42,886 nucleotides of DNA from Peptacetobacter hominis (GCF_006861675.1 NZ_SGJB01000021.1:1-42886); one strand, 5' to 3'; numbered from the stretch's first letter, positions 27,880 to 36,836 are shown. The notes: a model not told the origin generated them from the sequence alone. A program made the numbers and translations.

Positions 27880-28426
27880 TTTTATAACGGGAAAAGTCCC
27901 TATTACAAAAGAAGAAGTAAGGGCTGTATCTATTTCTTCTCTTGAGCTTGAAAATGCTGAAAAATTTATGGATATAGGGGCAGGTACGGGAAGTGTATCT
28001 GTTGAAGCTGCATACAGATATCCCAAACTTTCGGTAACAGCTGTCGAGAGAAATGACGCGGCTATTGAACTTATAGAAAAAAACTCTGAAAAATTCAAAA
28101 CAGAGAATCTCGAAATAATAAAAGGATACGCACCGTATGAAACAGACGAAAAATACGACGCTGTGTTCATCGGAGGTACAGGAAACAGACTTGAAGAGAT
28201 AATAGAGTGGACACACGACATATTAAATGAGAATGGAAGAGTATGTGCAAACTTTATAGTGCTGGATACATTCTACAGAGCTCTTGAGATATTCAGAAAG
28301 TCGGGGTTTGAAGATATTCAGGTGAGACAGATATCCGTATCAAACCTTGAAAAAATAGGAACAGGTGAGTACTTCAAACCACAGAATCCTGTATTTGTAA
28401 TAACGTGCAGAAAGAAAGGTGATTAA
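27866..28426 (+). CDS. cbiT: cobalt-precorrin-6B (C15)-methyltransferase, decarboxylating, CbiT
   Basis: The 186-residue protein has a Rossmann-type methyltransferase fold. [17 protein letters not shown] is the usual CbiT N-terminus, and [16 protein letters not shown] is the SAM-binding motif I. CbiT methylates C15 and removes the C12 acetate carboxyl. It overlaps cbiE by 14 bases and ends just before cbiF. Confidence 0.93.
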   Translation: MRNSDFITGKVPITKEEVRAVSISSLELENAEKFMDIGAGTGSVSVEAAYRYPKLSVTAVERNDAAIELIEKNSEKFKTENLEIIKGYAPYETDEKYDAVFIGGTGNRLEEIIEWTHDILNENGRVCANFIVLDTFYRALEIFRKSGFEDIQVRQISVSNLEKIGTGEYFKPQNPVFVITCRKKGD

Positions 28427-28427
28427 C

Positions 28428-29180
28428 ATGTCAAAGGTACATTTTGTCGGGGCAGGTCCCGGTGACAAGGAACTTATAACGCTTAGAGGATATAGACTTC
28501 TTTCAGAGGCTGATATAGTGATATATGCCGGATCTCTTGTAAATCCGGAGCTTCTTGAATACTGCAAAGAGGACTGCGAAATATACAACAGTGCGGTTAT
28601 GGATTTGGAAGAAATAATATCTGTAATGGAAGAAGGGGTAAAAGCGGGCAAGGAAGTTGTAAGACTTCAGACCGGAGATTTTTCGATATACGGATCTATA
28701 AGAGAACAGGTGGAGGAGCTTAACAAATGCAATATAGAATTTGACTGTACACCGGGTGTAAGTTCTTTTCTGGGAGCATCTTCTGCAATGGGAGTTGAAT
28801 ATACAGTTCCCGAAGTGTCTCAGAGTGTCATAATAACCAGAATGGAGGGAAGAACTCCTGTACCATCTAGAGAGAGTATAGAGAGTTTTGCGGCACATCA
28901 GACGTCTATGGTTATATTCCTGTCTGTTCAGGAAATAGAAAAAGTCGTTGAAAGACTTGTAGAGGGAGGATATCCAACAGATACTCCGGCAGCGGTAATA
29001 TACAAGGCTACATGGCCTGATGAAAAGGTACTGAAAGGAACTCTTTCTGATATATCTAAAAAAGTAAGAGAAAATGGAATAAAGAAAACTGCACTTATTA
29101 TGGTCGGGAAATTCCTGGGAGAGGAATACTACAACTCAAAACTTTACGATAAGGATTTTGTCCATGAGTATAGAGGTTAG
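28428..29180 (+). CDS. cbiF: cobalt-precorrin-4 (C11)-methyltransferase CbiF
   Basis: The 250-residue tetrapyrrole methylase methylates C11. [42 protein letters not shown] and [26 protein letters not shown] segments are characteristic of CbiF/CobM. ATG 28428 follows AAAGGTG by six bases. The 3' end overlaps cbiG by 17 bases. Confidence 0.95.
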   Translation: MSKVHFVGAGPGDKELITLRGYRLLSEADIVIYAGSLVNPELLEYCKEDCEIYNSAVMDLEEIISVMEEGVKAGKEVVRLQTGDFSIYGSIREQVEELNKCNIEFDCTPGVSSFLGASSAMGVEYTVPEVSQSVIITRMEGRTPVPSRESIESFAAHQTSMVIFLSVQEIEKVVERLVEGGYPTDTPAAVIYKATWPDEKVLKGTLSDISKKVRENGIKKTALIMVGKFLGEEYYNSKLYDKDFVHEYRG

Positions 29181-30315
29181 ATTACCAGACGATATGAGAA
29201 ATTATATTGGATTTGAAAATCCGATAAAAAAAACAGATATAGTCTGCAAAAAGACCGATATAAAAACTGCGATTATCTGTATTACAGAAAAAGGAAGAAA
29301 ACTTGCTGAAGATATATCGTCAAAAACTTCAAACACGGATATATATTTTCAGAACAGAGGCATAAAAGAACTCTGTGGAAAGCTGTTTTTGGAGTACGAC
29401 TGCATAGTTTTTATATCTGCGTGTGGAATTGCGGTGAGATGTATAGCTCCTTTTATAAAGAGCAAACTTGAAGATCCGGCTGTGCTTGTGATGGACGAAA
29501 ACGTAAAAAATATAATAAGTCTTCTGAGTGGACACATAGGCGGTGCAAATGAACTTGCACTGTATATATCAGAGATAACAGGAGCAAATCCTGTAATAAC
29601 TACGGCTACCGATTCTTCAGGTAAATCATCTGCGGATATGATAGCTTCTGAAATAGGTGCGTATGTAGAAAATATAAGAGAAAATGTGAAGACTATAAAT
29701 GCATCGATAGTAAACGGAAAGAGAACCGGACTTTATATAGACGATGAATATAGAGACTACATAAATGATATAAATACAGAGGGATTTGAGATAATAAAAA
29801 ATCCCGACGAAATATACGGATTCGATGCTGTACTTCATATAACAGACAGGATTGTATGTGAAGAGTGTCGTCTTGATGGAAAATACAAAATATCGAGTGA
29901 TGGAAATACACATATAGTCAAATTGATACCGAGAAAAAATGTAGCGGGAGTCGGATGCAGAAAGGACACAGATTCTGAAAAATTCAGAGAAGTGTTTGTG
30001 AAATTCTGCATAAAAAACAATATTCATCCGGCATCAATCTGCAAAATTGGAAGTATAGAGCTTAAAAGAAATGAAAAATGTATAAAAGATATTTCAGATA
30101 GATTTTGTATGGAAAGAAAGTTTTTCAGTGTAGAAGAACTTTCAAAATACGACGACATGTTTGAGGGATCTGACTTTGTAAAAAAGACCACAGGTGTAAA
30201 ATCTGTATCGGCGCCATCAGCCTATATAATGAGCGATGGAAATATAATAACTGATACTTTTAGACATGATGGAATTACAATAACGATAGGACGAAAGAGA
30301 AGGGAGATGAAATAG
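29164..30315 (+). CDS. cbiG: cobalt-precorrin-5A hydrolase CbiG
   Basis: The 383-residue protein opens the ring-A lactone of cobalt-precorrin-5A and releases the two-carbon fragment, the step that distinguishes the anaerobic pathway. [21 protein letters not shown] and [13 protein letters not shown] (about 120-132) sequences mark the N-terminal and core domains; [12 protein letters not shown] and [13 protein letters not shown] mark the C-terminal domain. ATG 29164 within cbiF, preceded by AAGGA, is taken; a further ATG at 29194 is possible. It ends directly against cbiH. Confidence 0.9.
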   Translation: MSIEVRLPDDMRNYIGFENPIKKTDIVCKKTDIKTAIICITEKGRKLAEDISSKTSNTDIYFQNRGIKELCGKLFLEYDCIVFISACGIAVRCIAPFIKSKLEDPAVLVMDENVKNIISLLSGHIGGANELALYISEITGANPVITTATDSSGKSSADMIASEIGAYVENIRENVKTINASIVNGKRTGLYIDDEYRDYINDINTEGFEIIKNPDEIYGFDAVLHITDRIVCEECRLDGKYKISSDGNTHIVKLIPRKNVAGVGCRKDTDSEKFREVFVKFCIKNNIHPASICKIGSIELKRNEKCIKDISDRFCMERKFFSVEELSKYDDMFEGSDFVKKTTGVKSVSAPSAYIMSDGNIITDTFRHDGITITIGRKRREMK

Positions 30316-31041
30316 ATGATATATGTAATAGGAATAGGGCCTGGATGCAGAGAAATGATGACTGAAGAGGCTATAGAGGCTATAAAAAAATCCGATGTAA
30401 TAGTTGGATACAAGACTTATATTTCTCTTATAGAAGATCTGATAGAGGGAAAAGAAGTTCTTCAAAATGGTATGAGAAATGAAATTGACAGATGTAAGGC
30501 TGCAATAGAGATAGAAGCCACTGGAAAAACTGTCGCAGTTGTAAGCAGCGGGGATTCCGGAATATATGGAATGGCAGGTCTTGTGCTTGAACTTGCATCA
30601 AAAGAGGAGAAAAGACCTGAAATAAAAGTCGTTCCAGGTGTTACAGCGAGTATAGGTGCAGCTGCAGTACTTGGAGCTCCTATAATGCACGATTTCTGTC
30701 ATATAAGTCTGAGCGACCTTCTTACTCCCTGGGAGGTAATAGAAAAAAGACTTAGACTTGCAGCTGATGCGGATTTTGTGATATGTCTGTATAATCCGAG
30801 AAGCAAGGGAAGAAGTGAGCATCTTTCAAAGGCATTTGATATAATGAGAGAATTCAAAGGAGGAGATACTCCTGTTGGAATAGTAAAAAATGTCGGAAGA
30901 GATGGGGAAGAAAAACATATCATGACATTTGATACGATGAATTTTGAGATAGTAGATATGACTACAATGGTTATTATAGGAAACAAGGAAACATATATAG
31001 ACGGCGATAGAATGATAACTCCTAGAGGGTACAGACTATGA
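30316..31041 (+). CDS. cbiH: cobalt-precorrin-3 (C17)-methyltransferase CbiH
   Basis: The 241-residue methylase adds the C17 methyl group and contracts the ring to a corrin. IYVIGIGPGCREMMTEEA, VVSSGDSGIYGMAGLVLE, VPGVTASIGAAAVLGAP and HDFCHISLSDLLTPWEVI are CbiH/CobJ signatures. ATG 30316 immediately follows the cbiG stop codon, with GGGAG upstream. Its last four bases overlap the cbiJ start. Confidence 0.95.
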   Translation: MIYVIGIGPGCREMMTEEAIEAIKKSDVIVGYKTYISLIEDLIEGKEVLQNGMRNEIDRCKAAIEIEATGKTVAVVSSGDSGIYGMAGLVLELASKEEKRPEIKVVPGVTASIGAAAVLGAPIMHDFCHISLSDLLTPWEVIEKRLRLAADADFVICLYNPRSKGRSEHLSKAFDIMREFKGGDTPVGIVKNVGRDGEEKHIMTFDTMNFEIVDMTTMVIIGNKETYIDGDRMITPRGYRL

Positions 31042-31805
31042 TTCTGATATTCGGAGGTACATCTGACAGCATAGAAATATGCAAAAAACTTAATGAAAAT
31101 GGCATGTCCGATGATTATATAATTTCCGTCGCTACCGAGTACGGGAAGAGTATAGCAGAAAACACTGCTTCAAACGTACATATGGGAAGAATGGATGAAG
31201 ATCGGATGTGCAGTTTTATAGATGAGAATCATATAGATTTTATAATAGATGCTACACATCCGTATGCGGTAGATGTTTCGATGAATGCAATAAAAAGTTC
31301 AAATAGAAAAAATATAGGATACATAAGATATGAGAGAAAGTCTCTTCTTGAAAATCTGAGTTACGACGGATGTATAATTGTAGACGATATTGAATCGGCC
31401 TGCGATGAAATTATAAAAAGAGATTTGAACGATGTGTTTATAGGGACAGGAAGCAAGAATTTAGCTCTGTATACTGAAAAACTTCGGGAAAAGAGACTAT
31501 TTGCCAGAGTTCTTCCGGTGTCCGATGTTATTCTTGAGTGTGAGGGACTTGGATTTAGTGCCGATAATATAATCGCTATGAAAGGACCTTTTACAAAAGA
31601 AATGAATGTAGAGACATTCAGAAAGTACAATATAGGAGTTCTAATCACAAAGGAAAGCGGAATAGAGGGCGGATTTATGGAAAAGATAGACGCCTGTGAA
31701 GAACTGGGGATACCTGTTGTTATAATCAAAAGAAAGAAGATAGATTATATAAATTTAGTTCATGATATATTTAAAATAATTGACATATTATGCGTGAAAC
31801 ATTAA
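31038..31805 (+). CDS. cbiJ: cobalt-precorrin-6A reductase CbiJ
   Basis: The 255-residue oxidoreductase reduces cobalt-precorrin-6A to 6B with a pyridine nucleotide. ILIFGGTSDSIEICKKL is the nucleotide-binding start, and FIIDATHPYAVDVS and IGYIRYERKSL are family signatures. It overlaps cbiH by four bases (ATGA) and is the last gene before the terminator at 31806. Confidence 0.94.
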   Translation: MILIFGGTSDSIEICKKLNENGMSDDYIISVATEYGKSIAENTASNVHMGRMDEDRMCSFIDENHIDFIIDATHPYAVDVSMNAIKSSNRKNIGYIRYERKSLLENLSYDGCIIVDDIESACDEIIKRDLNDVFIGTGSKNLALYTEKLREKRLFARVLPVSDVILECEGLGFSADNIIAMKGPFTKEMNVETFRKYNIGVLITKESGIEGGFMEKIDACEELGIPVVIIKRKKIDYINLVHDIFKIIDILCVKH

Positions 31806-31861
31806 AAATGGGACTGTAGTACTAACAATTTAGTTGATACTACAGCCCATTTACTTTTTTT
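31806..31861. terminator. bidirectional terminator between cbiJ and asrC
   Basis: AAATGGG plus CTGTAGTA (31806-31821, one extra A) pairs with TACTACAG plus CCCATTT (31838-31851), followed by CTTTTTTT on the plus strand. It ends the cobalamin operon directly after cbiJ and may also serve the convergent asr operon. Confidence 0.85.
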
Positions 31862-31868
31862 GTATAGT

Positions 31869-32831
31869 CTAATATTTTATGCCATTCCAATAGATAGGAG
31901 AACATATTTCAGCTTCTTCTGGAAGAATAACGTCTTTCAAGGCCCATTTTTTAAATTCTTCAAAACCTGTACGGTCTACAATATATCCGATATGTTCTTT
32001 TCCGCCGGGAGCCTCGGGATCAATGTATTCTTTTACATAATCATATGTATTAAGTATTATTTTTATTATGCTATCCTCATCAATCCATTTTATAAAGTCG
32101 ACTCCCATACGAGGATTTTTCTTTCCGGTTCTTCCAAATATTGTAAGTCTATAAAATTTTTTATGGCTTCTTGTCCACGCGGCATTAGGACAGTTTATTA
32201 CACATTCTCCACATCCGATGCAACGTTTTTCATCCCTCTGAGGTCTGTAATTTACGGGTTTAAGAGCTTCTACAGATTTTTTTTTGCATGCTTTTACACA
32301 TGCACCACAACTAACACATCTATCAGAATCCAACTTTGGTATAGTCATTCCCATTATTCCGAAATCATGCATTCTTACCTTTGCACAATCATTTGGACAT
32401 CCTGTCAATGCAATTTTAAAATGAAGATCATTTGGGAAAACTGCTTTTTCTATTCTTTGAGCAAATGATGTTGTATCATAACAGGCAAAAGGACATACTC
32501 GATTTCCAATACAAGATGTTATATTTCTTGTTCCTGCAGCAGGATATCCAGTTCCAGGTTTATCCTGATTGATATCCATTCCATCGATAAGCTCCTGAAT
32601 TGATTTATTTACAGCGGGAATTTTCTCAAAAGGAATACCGGGAATTTCAAATCCCTGTCTACTTGTTATATGAACAGTTCCGTTTCCGTATTTTTCTGCT
32701 AGTTCTTGTATTTTAGAAAGATACTTTGCATCTAAATGTCCACCAGGAACACGAATTCTTGAGGCAGTAAATCCACGTTCCTTTGTTACTCGAAAAGCAT
32801 TTTTCTTTAAAGATTTAGTATTAATATCCAT
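31869..32831 (-). CDS. asrC: anaerobic sulfite reductase subunit C (siroheme catalytic subunit)
   Basis: The 320-residue subunit reduces sulfite to sulfide. The siroheme/iron-sulfur ligands follow the sulfite reductase pattern: Cys107 and Cys113 (SCIGNRVC), then Cys145 and Cys149 (GCPNDC). Two ferredoxin-type 4Fe-4S motifs follow, with Cys172/175/178/182 and Cys204/207/210/214. The length matches AsrC of Salmonella and Clostridia. It is the last gene of the fnt-asrABC operon. Its siroheme cofactor needs sirohydrochlorin, which the genes at 39683 and 42122 can supply. Confidence 0.96.
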   Translation of the reverse strand: MDINTKSLKKNAFRVTKERGFTASRIRVPGGHLDAKYLSKIQELAEKYGNGTVHITSRQGFEIPGIPFEKIPAVNKSIQELIDGMDINQDKPGTGYPAAGTRNITSCIGNRVCPFACYDTTSFAQRIEKAVFPNDLHFKIALTGCPNDCAKVRMHDFGIMGMTIPKLDSDRCVSCGACVKACKKKSVEALKPVNYRPQRDEKRCIGCGECVINCPNAAWTRSHKKFYRLTIFGRTGKKNPRMGVDFIKWIDEDSIIKIILNTYDYVKEYIDPEAPGGKEHIGYIVDRTGFEEFKKWALKDVILPEEAEICSPIYWNGIKY

Positions 32832-32842
32832 AAAACAACCTC

Positions 32843-33637
32843 CTAATCTATAAGTGATTTTCCATCCACATAATTAAAAACAGGACCATCTAGGCAAATG
32901 TATTTATTTCCAACTTTGCAATGACCACATTTTCCAAGTCCACAGCACATTTTTCTTTCCTGAGAAATCCATATATTTTTTTCAGAAAGGCCTTCATTTA
33001 AAAGACCTAAAACAGAGAATTTCATCATTGCGGGAGGTCCAACAATGATTGCAACTGTATTAGATTTATCTCCCCAATTAATATTCGGTATATATTTTGT
33101 TACTAAACCTTCTCTATAATTAGAGTTTCCGTTTGAATTATCTACAGTAAGAATAAGATTCATAGAATTTGACCAGTCTTCTATATCAGATTTAAAAAGT
33201 ATGTCATCAGGAGTTTTAAAACCACAAATAAGAGTCATGTTGCCTCTTAAATTTGTATTTTTAGAAAAATAGTCTACAACACCTCGTACAGGTGAAAGAC
33301 CTGTTCCGCCAGCTATTACTATAATGTCTTTATTTTTGTAGCAATCTATATCAAATCCATTTCCATAAGGTCCTCTAAGAGGAAGAGAATCCCCTATATA
33401 ATTTTCAAATATTTCATTTGTAACTTTTCCAACCCTACGAATTGTAAGGTCAATAAATCCATCTCCAATACCACTTACAGAAATAGGAGCTTCTCCATAT
33501 TTTGGTATAGAAACTTCAAAAAACTGACCTGGTTTTACATCTCCGGAATAAGACATTCTGAATGTATATTCTATAGGAGTATGTTTTATGACATCCAGAA
33601 TTTCAGAATAAAAAGGTATATAGTCATTTTTAATCAT
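32843..33637 (-). CDS. asrB: anaerobic sulfite reductase subunit B (flavin/NAD(P)H electron-transfer subunit)
   Basis: The 264-residue subunit belongs to the ferredoxin reductase-like family with FAD and NAD domains. RGPYGNGFD is the flavin-binding region, AGGTGLSPVRG the pyridine-nucleotide loop, and CCGLGKCGHC plus a later Cys bind a 2Fe-2S cluster near the C-terminus. It passes electrons from NADH towards AsrA and AsrC. ATG 33637 is chosen, because AGGAGG lies nine bases upstream; an upstream TTG at 33646 would abut that site. It overlaps asrA by eight bases. Confidence 0.95.
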   Translation of the reverse strand: MIKNDYIPFYSEILDVIKHTPIEYTFRMSYSGDVKPGQFFEVSIPKYGEAPISVSGIGDGFIDLTIRRVGKVTNEIFENYIGDSLPLRGPYGNGFDIDCYKNKDIIVIAGGTGLSPVRGVVDYFSKNTNLRGNMTLICGFKTPDDILFKSDIEDWSNSMNLILTVDNSNGNSNYREGLVTKYIPNINWGDKSNTVAIIVGPPAMMKFSVLGLLNEGLSEKNIWISQERKMCCGLGKCGHCKVGNKYICLDGPVFNYVDGKSLID

Positions 33638-34649
33638 TATTTTCAACCTCCTCTAAAGCTTTCTCAAGTTTATTTATACAATTTGAAAAAGATATGTATT
33701 CAGGGCATATATCATCACATCGACCACATCCTACACACATATTGTATCCATTTCTTTCGCGATAATCTAAAACTTTGTGAAGGACTTTAAATCTCATACG
33801 TTCTCCGTTTTTCTTTCTGTAATTTCCTCCTCCAGCTACATCAGTAAAACCATCTACCATACAAGATGCCCATATTCTACGTCTTTCTCCAGATTTTCCA
33901 TTTTCGCTGTAAAATATATCTTGCATCGTAAAGCAGGTACAAGTTGGACACACAAAATTACATCTTCCACAGTTGATACATCTTGAGTCGTATTCATTCC
34001 ACATAGAGGAGTTTGTCACTTTTGAAGATAATTTTTCAGGAATAGATACATTTATAGAATTTTCATATACAAATGATGGAGATACATCTTGAGAAAAATG
34101 ATTTATTTTCATTAAAAGTGATTCAAAGTACTTGTCTTTACAGTCAAGATAATAATTTCCATTAAAATCGGTATCTATACTTAGATCGTAATTATCAGAT
34201 GTATTAGTATTCATACTTACGCAGAAGCAATTATCAAATGATTTATGACAGCCAATAAGCACAAATTTTATATTTTCTCTGAGTCTACTATAGTAATAGT
34301 CTTTTGGACCATTATTAAGATACATATCATCTAATCTTTTAAGAGCATGAAGATCACAGCTTCTTAAGAAGATAACGGCTCCCTTAGTTCTTGTATCAGA
34401 TTCTTTGGTAAATTCTTCACTAAAAAAGAATAATGTCTGAGAGACTGGTAAAAGAATTTCTTTAAATGAAAAATCAGATTTTCTATCAAATACAATTTCA
34501 TCTATGGTTTTGACTTTTCCATATCGTATACAGTCTGTATCTGAAAATCTTCCTCCATGCTCAAAGCATTTTGGAGCATATATATCATATTTATCAGAAA
34601 TACTTTCAAAAAATTTATTGATTTCATTTGAATTTAGTTTATAACCCAT
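33630..34649 (-). CDS. asrA: anaerobic sulfite reductase subunit A (4Fe-4S protein)
   Basis: The 339-residue subunit carries two 4Fe-4S ferredoxin motifs in its C-terminal half, CINCGRCNFVCPTCTC and CVGCGRCDDICPEY. An N-terminal region with FLRSCDLHALKRLDDMYL and IGCHKSFDNCFC matches the AsrA/hydrogenase-associated electron-transfer family. It probably links AsrB to the catalytic subunit. ATG 34649 follows GAGGTGT. It starts two bases after the end of the FNT channel gene. Confidence 0.94.
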   Translation of the reverse strand: MGYKLNSNEINKFFESISDKYDIYAPKCFEHGGRFSDTDCIRYGKVKTIDEIVFDRKSDFSFKEILLPVSQTLFFFSEEFTKESDTRTKGAVIFLRSCDLHALKRLDDMYLNNGPKDYYYSRLRENIKFVLIGCHKSFDNCFCVSMNTNTSDNYDLSIDTDFNGNYYLDCKDKYFESLLMKINHFSQDVSPSFVYENSINVSIPEKLSSKVTNSSMWNEYDSRCINCGRCNFVCPTCTCFTMQDIFYSENGKSGERRRIWASCMVDGFTDVAGGGNYRKKNGERMRFKVLHKVLDYRERNGYNMCVGCGRCDDICPEYISFSNCINKLEKALEEVENND

Positions 34650-34651
34650 TT

Positions 34652-35419
34652 TTACACCTCTTTTTCTTTAGATATAATTGCATAAGGTAATGCCAGAAGA
34701 ATTATAGCGCCTGTAATATTACCAAGAGCTACGGTTATTATGTTATATAAATATCCTAAAATACTAAGATCCCCATTGATATTATTAATTAGGGCACAAC
34801 TCAGAAGAGTCATATTTGCTACACTATGTTCAAATCCAGTTGTAATAAAAGCAAAAAGACACCAAAAGATCATAATTAGTTTTCCTGATTCACTAGTACA
34901 TTTATACGAACACCAAACAGCAAGGCATACGAGTAGATTACATAGAATAGCTCTTGTAAATAGAGCTAAAGGACTTAAAGTTGTTTTTATGACAGCAGTC
35001 TTATTTACAAACTCAGCAAACTCCATTGTATCAAGCCCTGAAAAATGAAACAGTATAGCTAAAATTATAGAGCCAAACCAATTTCCAAGGAAACATATTA
35101 ACCATAGGATAATGGAATCATTAAGGGAAACTGTTTTTTTTATTATTCCAACAGACATAATAAGGTTATTACCTGTGAAAAGATCTGCTCCTGCAATTAC
35201 AACAAGGCTAAGAGCAATTCCGAATGAAATACCCATAAAGAACTTTGTCATTGGATGTGTTCCAAGTTGTCCTCCTATTGAGAAAATAAGTAAAATACCA
35301 ATTCCAATATATATACCGGCTAACATGGATGAGGTAAAATACCCTATTTTATTCCTCTTAAGAAATGAAATTTTTTTAGCAGCTGTTTCAGCTATAGAAT
35401 TATATTCTTTTTCAAACAT
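34652..35419 (-). CDS. formate/nitrite transporter (FNT) family channel, probably for hydrosulfide or sulfite
   Basis: The 255-residue membrane protein matches the FNT pentameric channel family, which includes FocA and NirC, with six hydrophobic segments (about residues 25-50, 60-80, 105-125, 150-170, 180-200 and 225-250). It is the first gene of the asr operon. In C. difficile the FNT protein encoded with asrABC (FNT3) has been described as a hydrosulfide channel, so export of the sulfide produced by AsrABC is the most likely job; anion uptake is possible. Its promoter and activator-type operator lie at 35479-35520. Confidence 0.88.
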   Translation of the reverse strand: MFEKEYNSIAETAAKKISFLKRNKIGYFTSSMLAGIYIGIGILLIFSIGGQLGTHPMTKFFMGISFGIALSLVVIAGADLFTGNNLIMSVGIIKKTVSLNDSIILWLICFLGNWFGSIILAILFHFSGLDTMEFAEFVNKTAVIKTTLSPLALFTRAILCNLLVCLAVWCSYKCTSESGKLIMIFWCLFAFITTGFEHSVANMTLLSCALINNINGDLSILGYLYNIITVALGNITGAIILLALPYAIISKEKEV

Positions 35420-35478
35420 ATAAATAACCTCTTGCTTATAGATATTTTAAGTACTTTTTATAAGGATCCTTTGTTCAA

Positions 35479-35520
35479 ATAATATCAAATAAAAAAAATA
35501 CTGAATGTTGCATATGCAAC
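35479..35520 (-). promoter_or_regulatory. asr operon promoter with palindromic operator at -41.5
   Basis: On the minus strand a -10 box TATTAT occupies 35484-35479. No good -35 is present. The perfect 14-bp palindrome GTTGCATATGCAAC (35507-35520) is centred exactly 41.5 bp upstream of the predicted start, the classic position for a Crp/Fnr-type activator that contacts polymerase. A near-identical palindrome at the same distance precedes the HD-domain gene. Confidence 0.75.
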
Positions 35521-35532
35521 ATTCAGTATTTT
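35495..35532 (-). terminator. terminator of the Crp/Fnr regulator gene, containing an operator
   Basis: A perfect 38-bp inverted repeat (35495-35532) ends the regulator transcript; on the minus strand it is followed by a run of eight T residues. It begins at the regulator's stop codon at 35531. Its centre is the operator palindrome GTTGCATATGCAAC, so one sequence serves as RNA terminator and DNA binding site. Confidence 0.85.
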
Positions 35533-36199
35533 AAAAATCAATATTTATTTTAAAAATATTTTTTTCAAACTCTATCAAACCTTCTCTTTTCATATTATAA
35601 AGCTCTCTAGTAAGAGCGCTTCTATCGGAACATAAATAATCAGCAAGCTCAGTTCTTCCAAGTGGAATTTTAAAGTATTCATCATTTGAAAGAGATTTTT
35701 GAAGTTGTAGATAAGACATTATTTTATCGCGCAGTTTTTTCTTTGAAACAATCTCTATTTTATTTATAAGCATTATATTTTTTGTACTTATAACTTTAAG
35801 CATATTTTCTATAAGCTTATGATGAAAAGAACATGTCATTTTACACATGTTTACTATCTTGTGAAAAGGTATAAAGAGTATTTCTGTATCTTTATTTGCG
35901 ATAAAGCTTACTTTTGAAATAGTATCTATACCACAGGCAAAAGATTCACCAATAATATCTCCATTACTCATATAAACAAGAATAGAATTATTTCCGTCAA
36001 GGTCTTCTTTAATCATATGAACCTTGCCGTGTATAATTACACCAATAAATTTTATGTCTTGGCATTCAAGAAAAATTATTTCATCTTTTAAATATTTTCT
36101 TTTATATATACCAAAGCATTTAAACATCATCTCAAGATCATTGCTACTAATACCATTAAATAAAGGAAAAGAGGATATCTCTTCAAAATGATTTAGCAT
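35531..36199 (-). CDS. Crp/Fnr-family transcriptional regulator
   Basis: The 222-residue protein has an N-terminal cyclic-nucleotide-binding-like beta barrel (about 1-120, GKVHMIKEDLDGNNSILVYM, NGDIIGESFACG), a dimerisation helix, and a C-terminal winged helix (GRTELADYLCSDRSALTREL, MKREGLIEF). Several Cys residues are present (KCFG, ECQD, ACG, MCKMTC), but not the spaced N-terminal set of FNR, so the signal is unclear. It lies between the asr operon and the HD-domain gene, and palindromes of the right type lie on both sides, which makes it the probable activator of both. ATG 36199 follows GGGTGGG; an in-frame ATG five codons upstream is less likely. Confidence 0.9.
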   Translation of the reverse strand: MLNHFEEISSFPLFNGISSNDLEMMFKCFGIYKRKYLKDEIIFLECQDIKFIGVIIHGKVHMIKEDLDGNNSILVYMSNGDIIGESFACGIDTISKVSFIANKDTEILFIPFHKIVNMCKMTCSFHHKLIENMLKVISTKNIMLINKIEIVSKKKLRDKIMSYLQLQKSLSNDEYFKIPLGRTELADYLCSDRSALTRELYNMKREGLIEFEKNIFKINIDF

Positions 36200-36232
36200 A
36201 TTAACCCACCCCACTAATAAATATATAAAGAT

Positions 36233-36261
36233 ATTATATAATCTTAATAAATATGTTGCAA
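36233..36261 (-). promoter_or_regulatory. promoter of the Crp/Fnr regulator gene, -35 inside the operator
   Basis: On the minus strand TTGCAA (36261-36256) and TATAAT (36238-36233) are separated by 17 bases. The -35 hexamer lies inside the palindrome GTTGCAATTGCAAC (36255-36268). A protein bound there would block this promoter, so negative autoregulation is predicted. Confidence 0.7.
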
Positions 36262-36296
36262 TTGCAACTGATATAAAATATTAGAGAGTGTATAAT
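36255..36296 (+). promoter_or_regulatory. HD-gene promoter with palindromic operator at -41.5
   Basis: GTTGCAATTGCAAC (36255-36268) is a perfect palindrome. TATAAT (36291-36296) is a perfect -10 with no proper -35. The palindrome centre is 41.5 bp upstream of the predicted start at 36303, as for the asr promoter. Only the two central bases differ between the two palindromes. Confidence 0.75.
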
Positions 36297-36330
36297 TTAT
36301 ATATTAAAATATCGGAAGGGGTATGATTTC

Positions 36331-36819
36331 ATGAAAAAAAGTGAAATGAATCTTATTTCAAGTGTACTTAAGTATGAGGATGGTCATCCAAGAAGGACAC
36401 AACATGTGTTAAAAGTTTATGCGTTATCTATTCTTTTAGGTGAGAAAGAAAAAATATCAGACTATGAAAGAGATATACTTGGAGCGGCGGCAATACTTCA
36501 TGATATAGCGATAAAATATTGCAAAGAAAATTTAAATGGAGATGCATGTCAGGAAAACCAGAGGAAACATGCTCCAGAACTTGTAAAAGATTTTATGTTG
36601 GATGCAGGATATGAACCAAAATGTATAGATGAAGTAATAGAACTTGTTCTAAAGCATCATGAATATGATAACATAGATAAAAAACTACTGCAGATTCTTA
36701 TAGAGGCAGACCTTATAATAAATGCATATGAATCTGGAGCGATAGATAAAAATATAATAGATATATTTAAAACTGAAGAAGGTAAAAATATAGTACGACT
36801 TGTAGCAAAAAACCTGTAG
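36331..36819 (+). CDS. HD-domain protein, probable metal-dependent phosphohydrolase
   Basis: The 162-residue protein has the HD-superfamily metal site: His25 in RRTQHVLKVYAL, His57-Asp58 in AAAILHDIAI, later His residues in LKHHEYDN and an Asp in LIEADLI. The length fits a single HD domain. Relatives cleave nucleotides or other phosphoesters, but the substrate here is unknown. GGAAGGGG lies ten bases before ATG 36331. Its promoter carries the same operator as the asr operon, and a TIGR04076-like gene follows by 17 bases, so a role tied to sulfite or redox stress is inferred from context. Confidence 0.8.
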   Translation: MKKSEMNLISSVLKYEDGHPRRTQHVLKVYALSILLGEKEKISDYERDILGAAAILHDIAIKYCKENLNGDACQENQRKHAPELVKDFMLDAGYEPKCIDEVIELVLKHHEYDNIDKKLLQILIEADLIINAYESGAIDKNIIDIFKTEEGKNIVRLVAKNL

Positions 36820-36836
36820 AGAGAGGAGAGTTTAAC

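Noticed and set aside
31860..32468. 202-codon plus-strand open frame
   Set aside because: It is antisense to asrC, whose Cys motifs and family match are clear. The frame encodes a Cys/Tyr/Phe-rich sequence with no domain.
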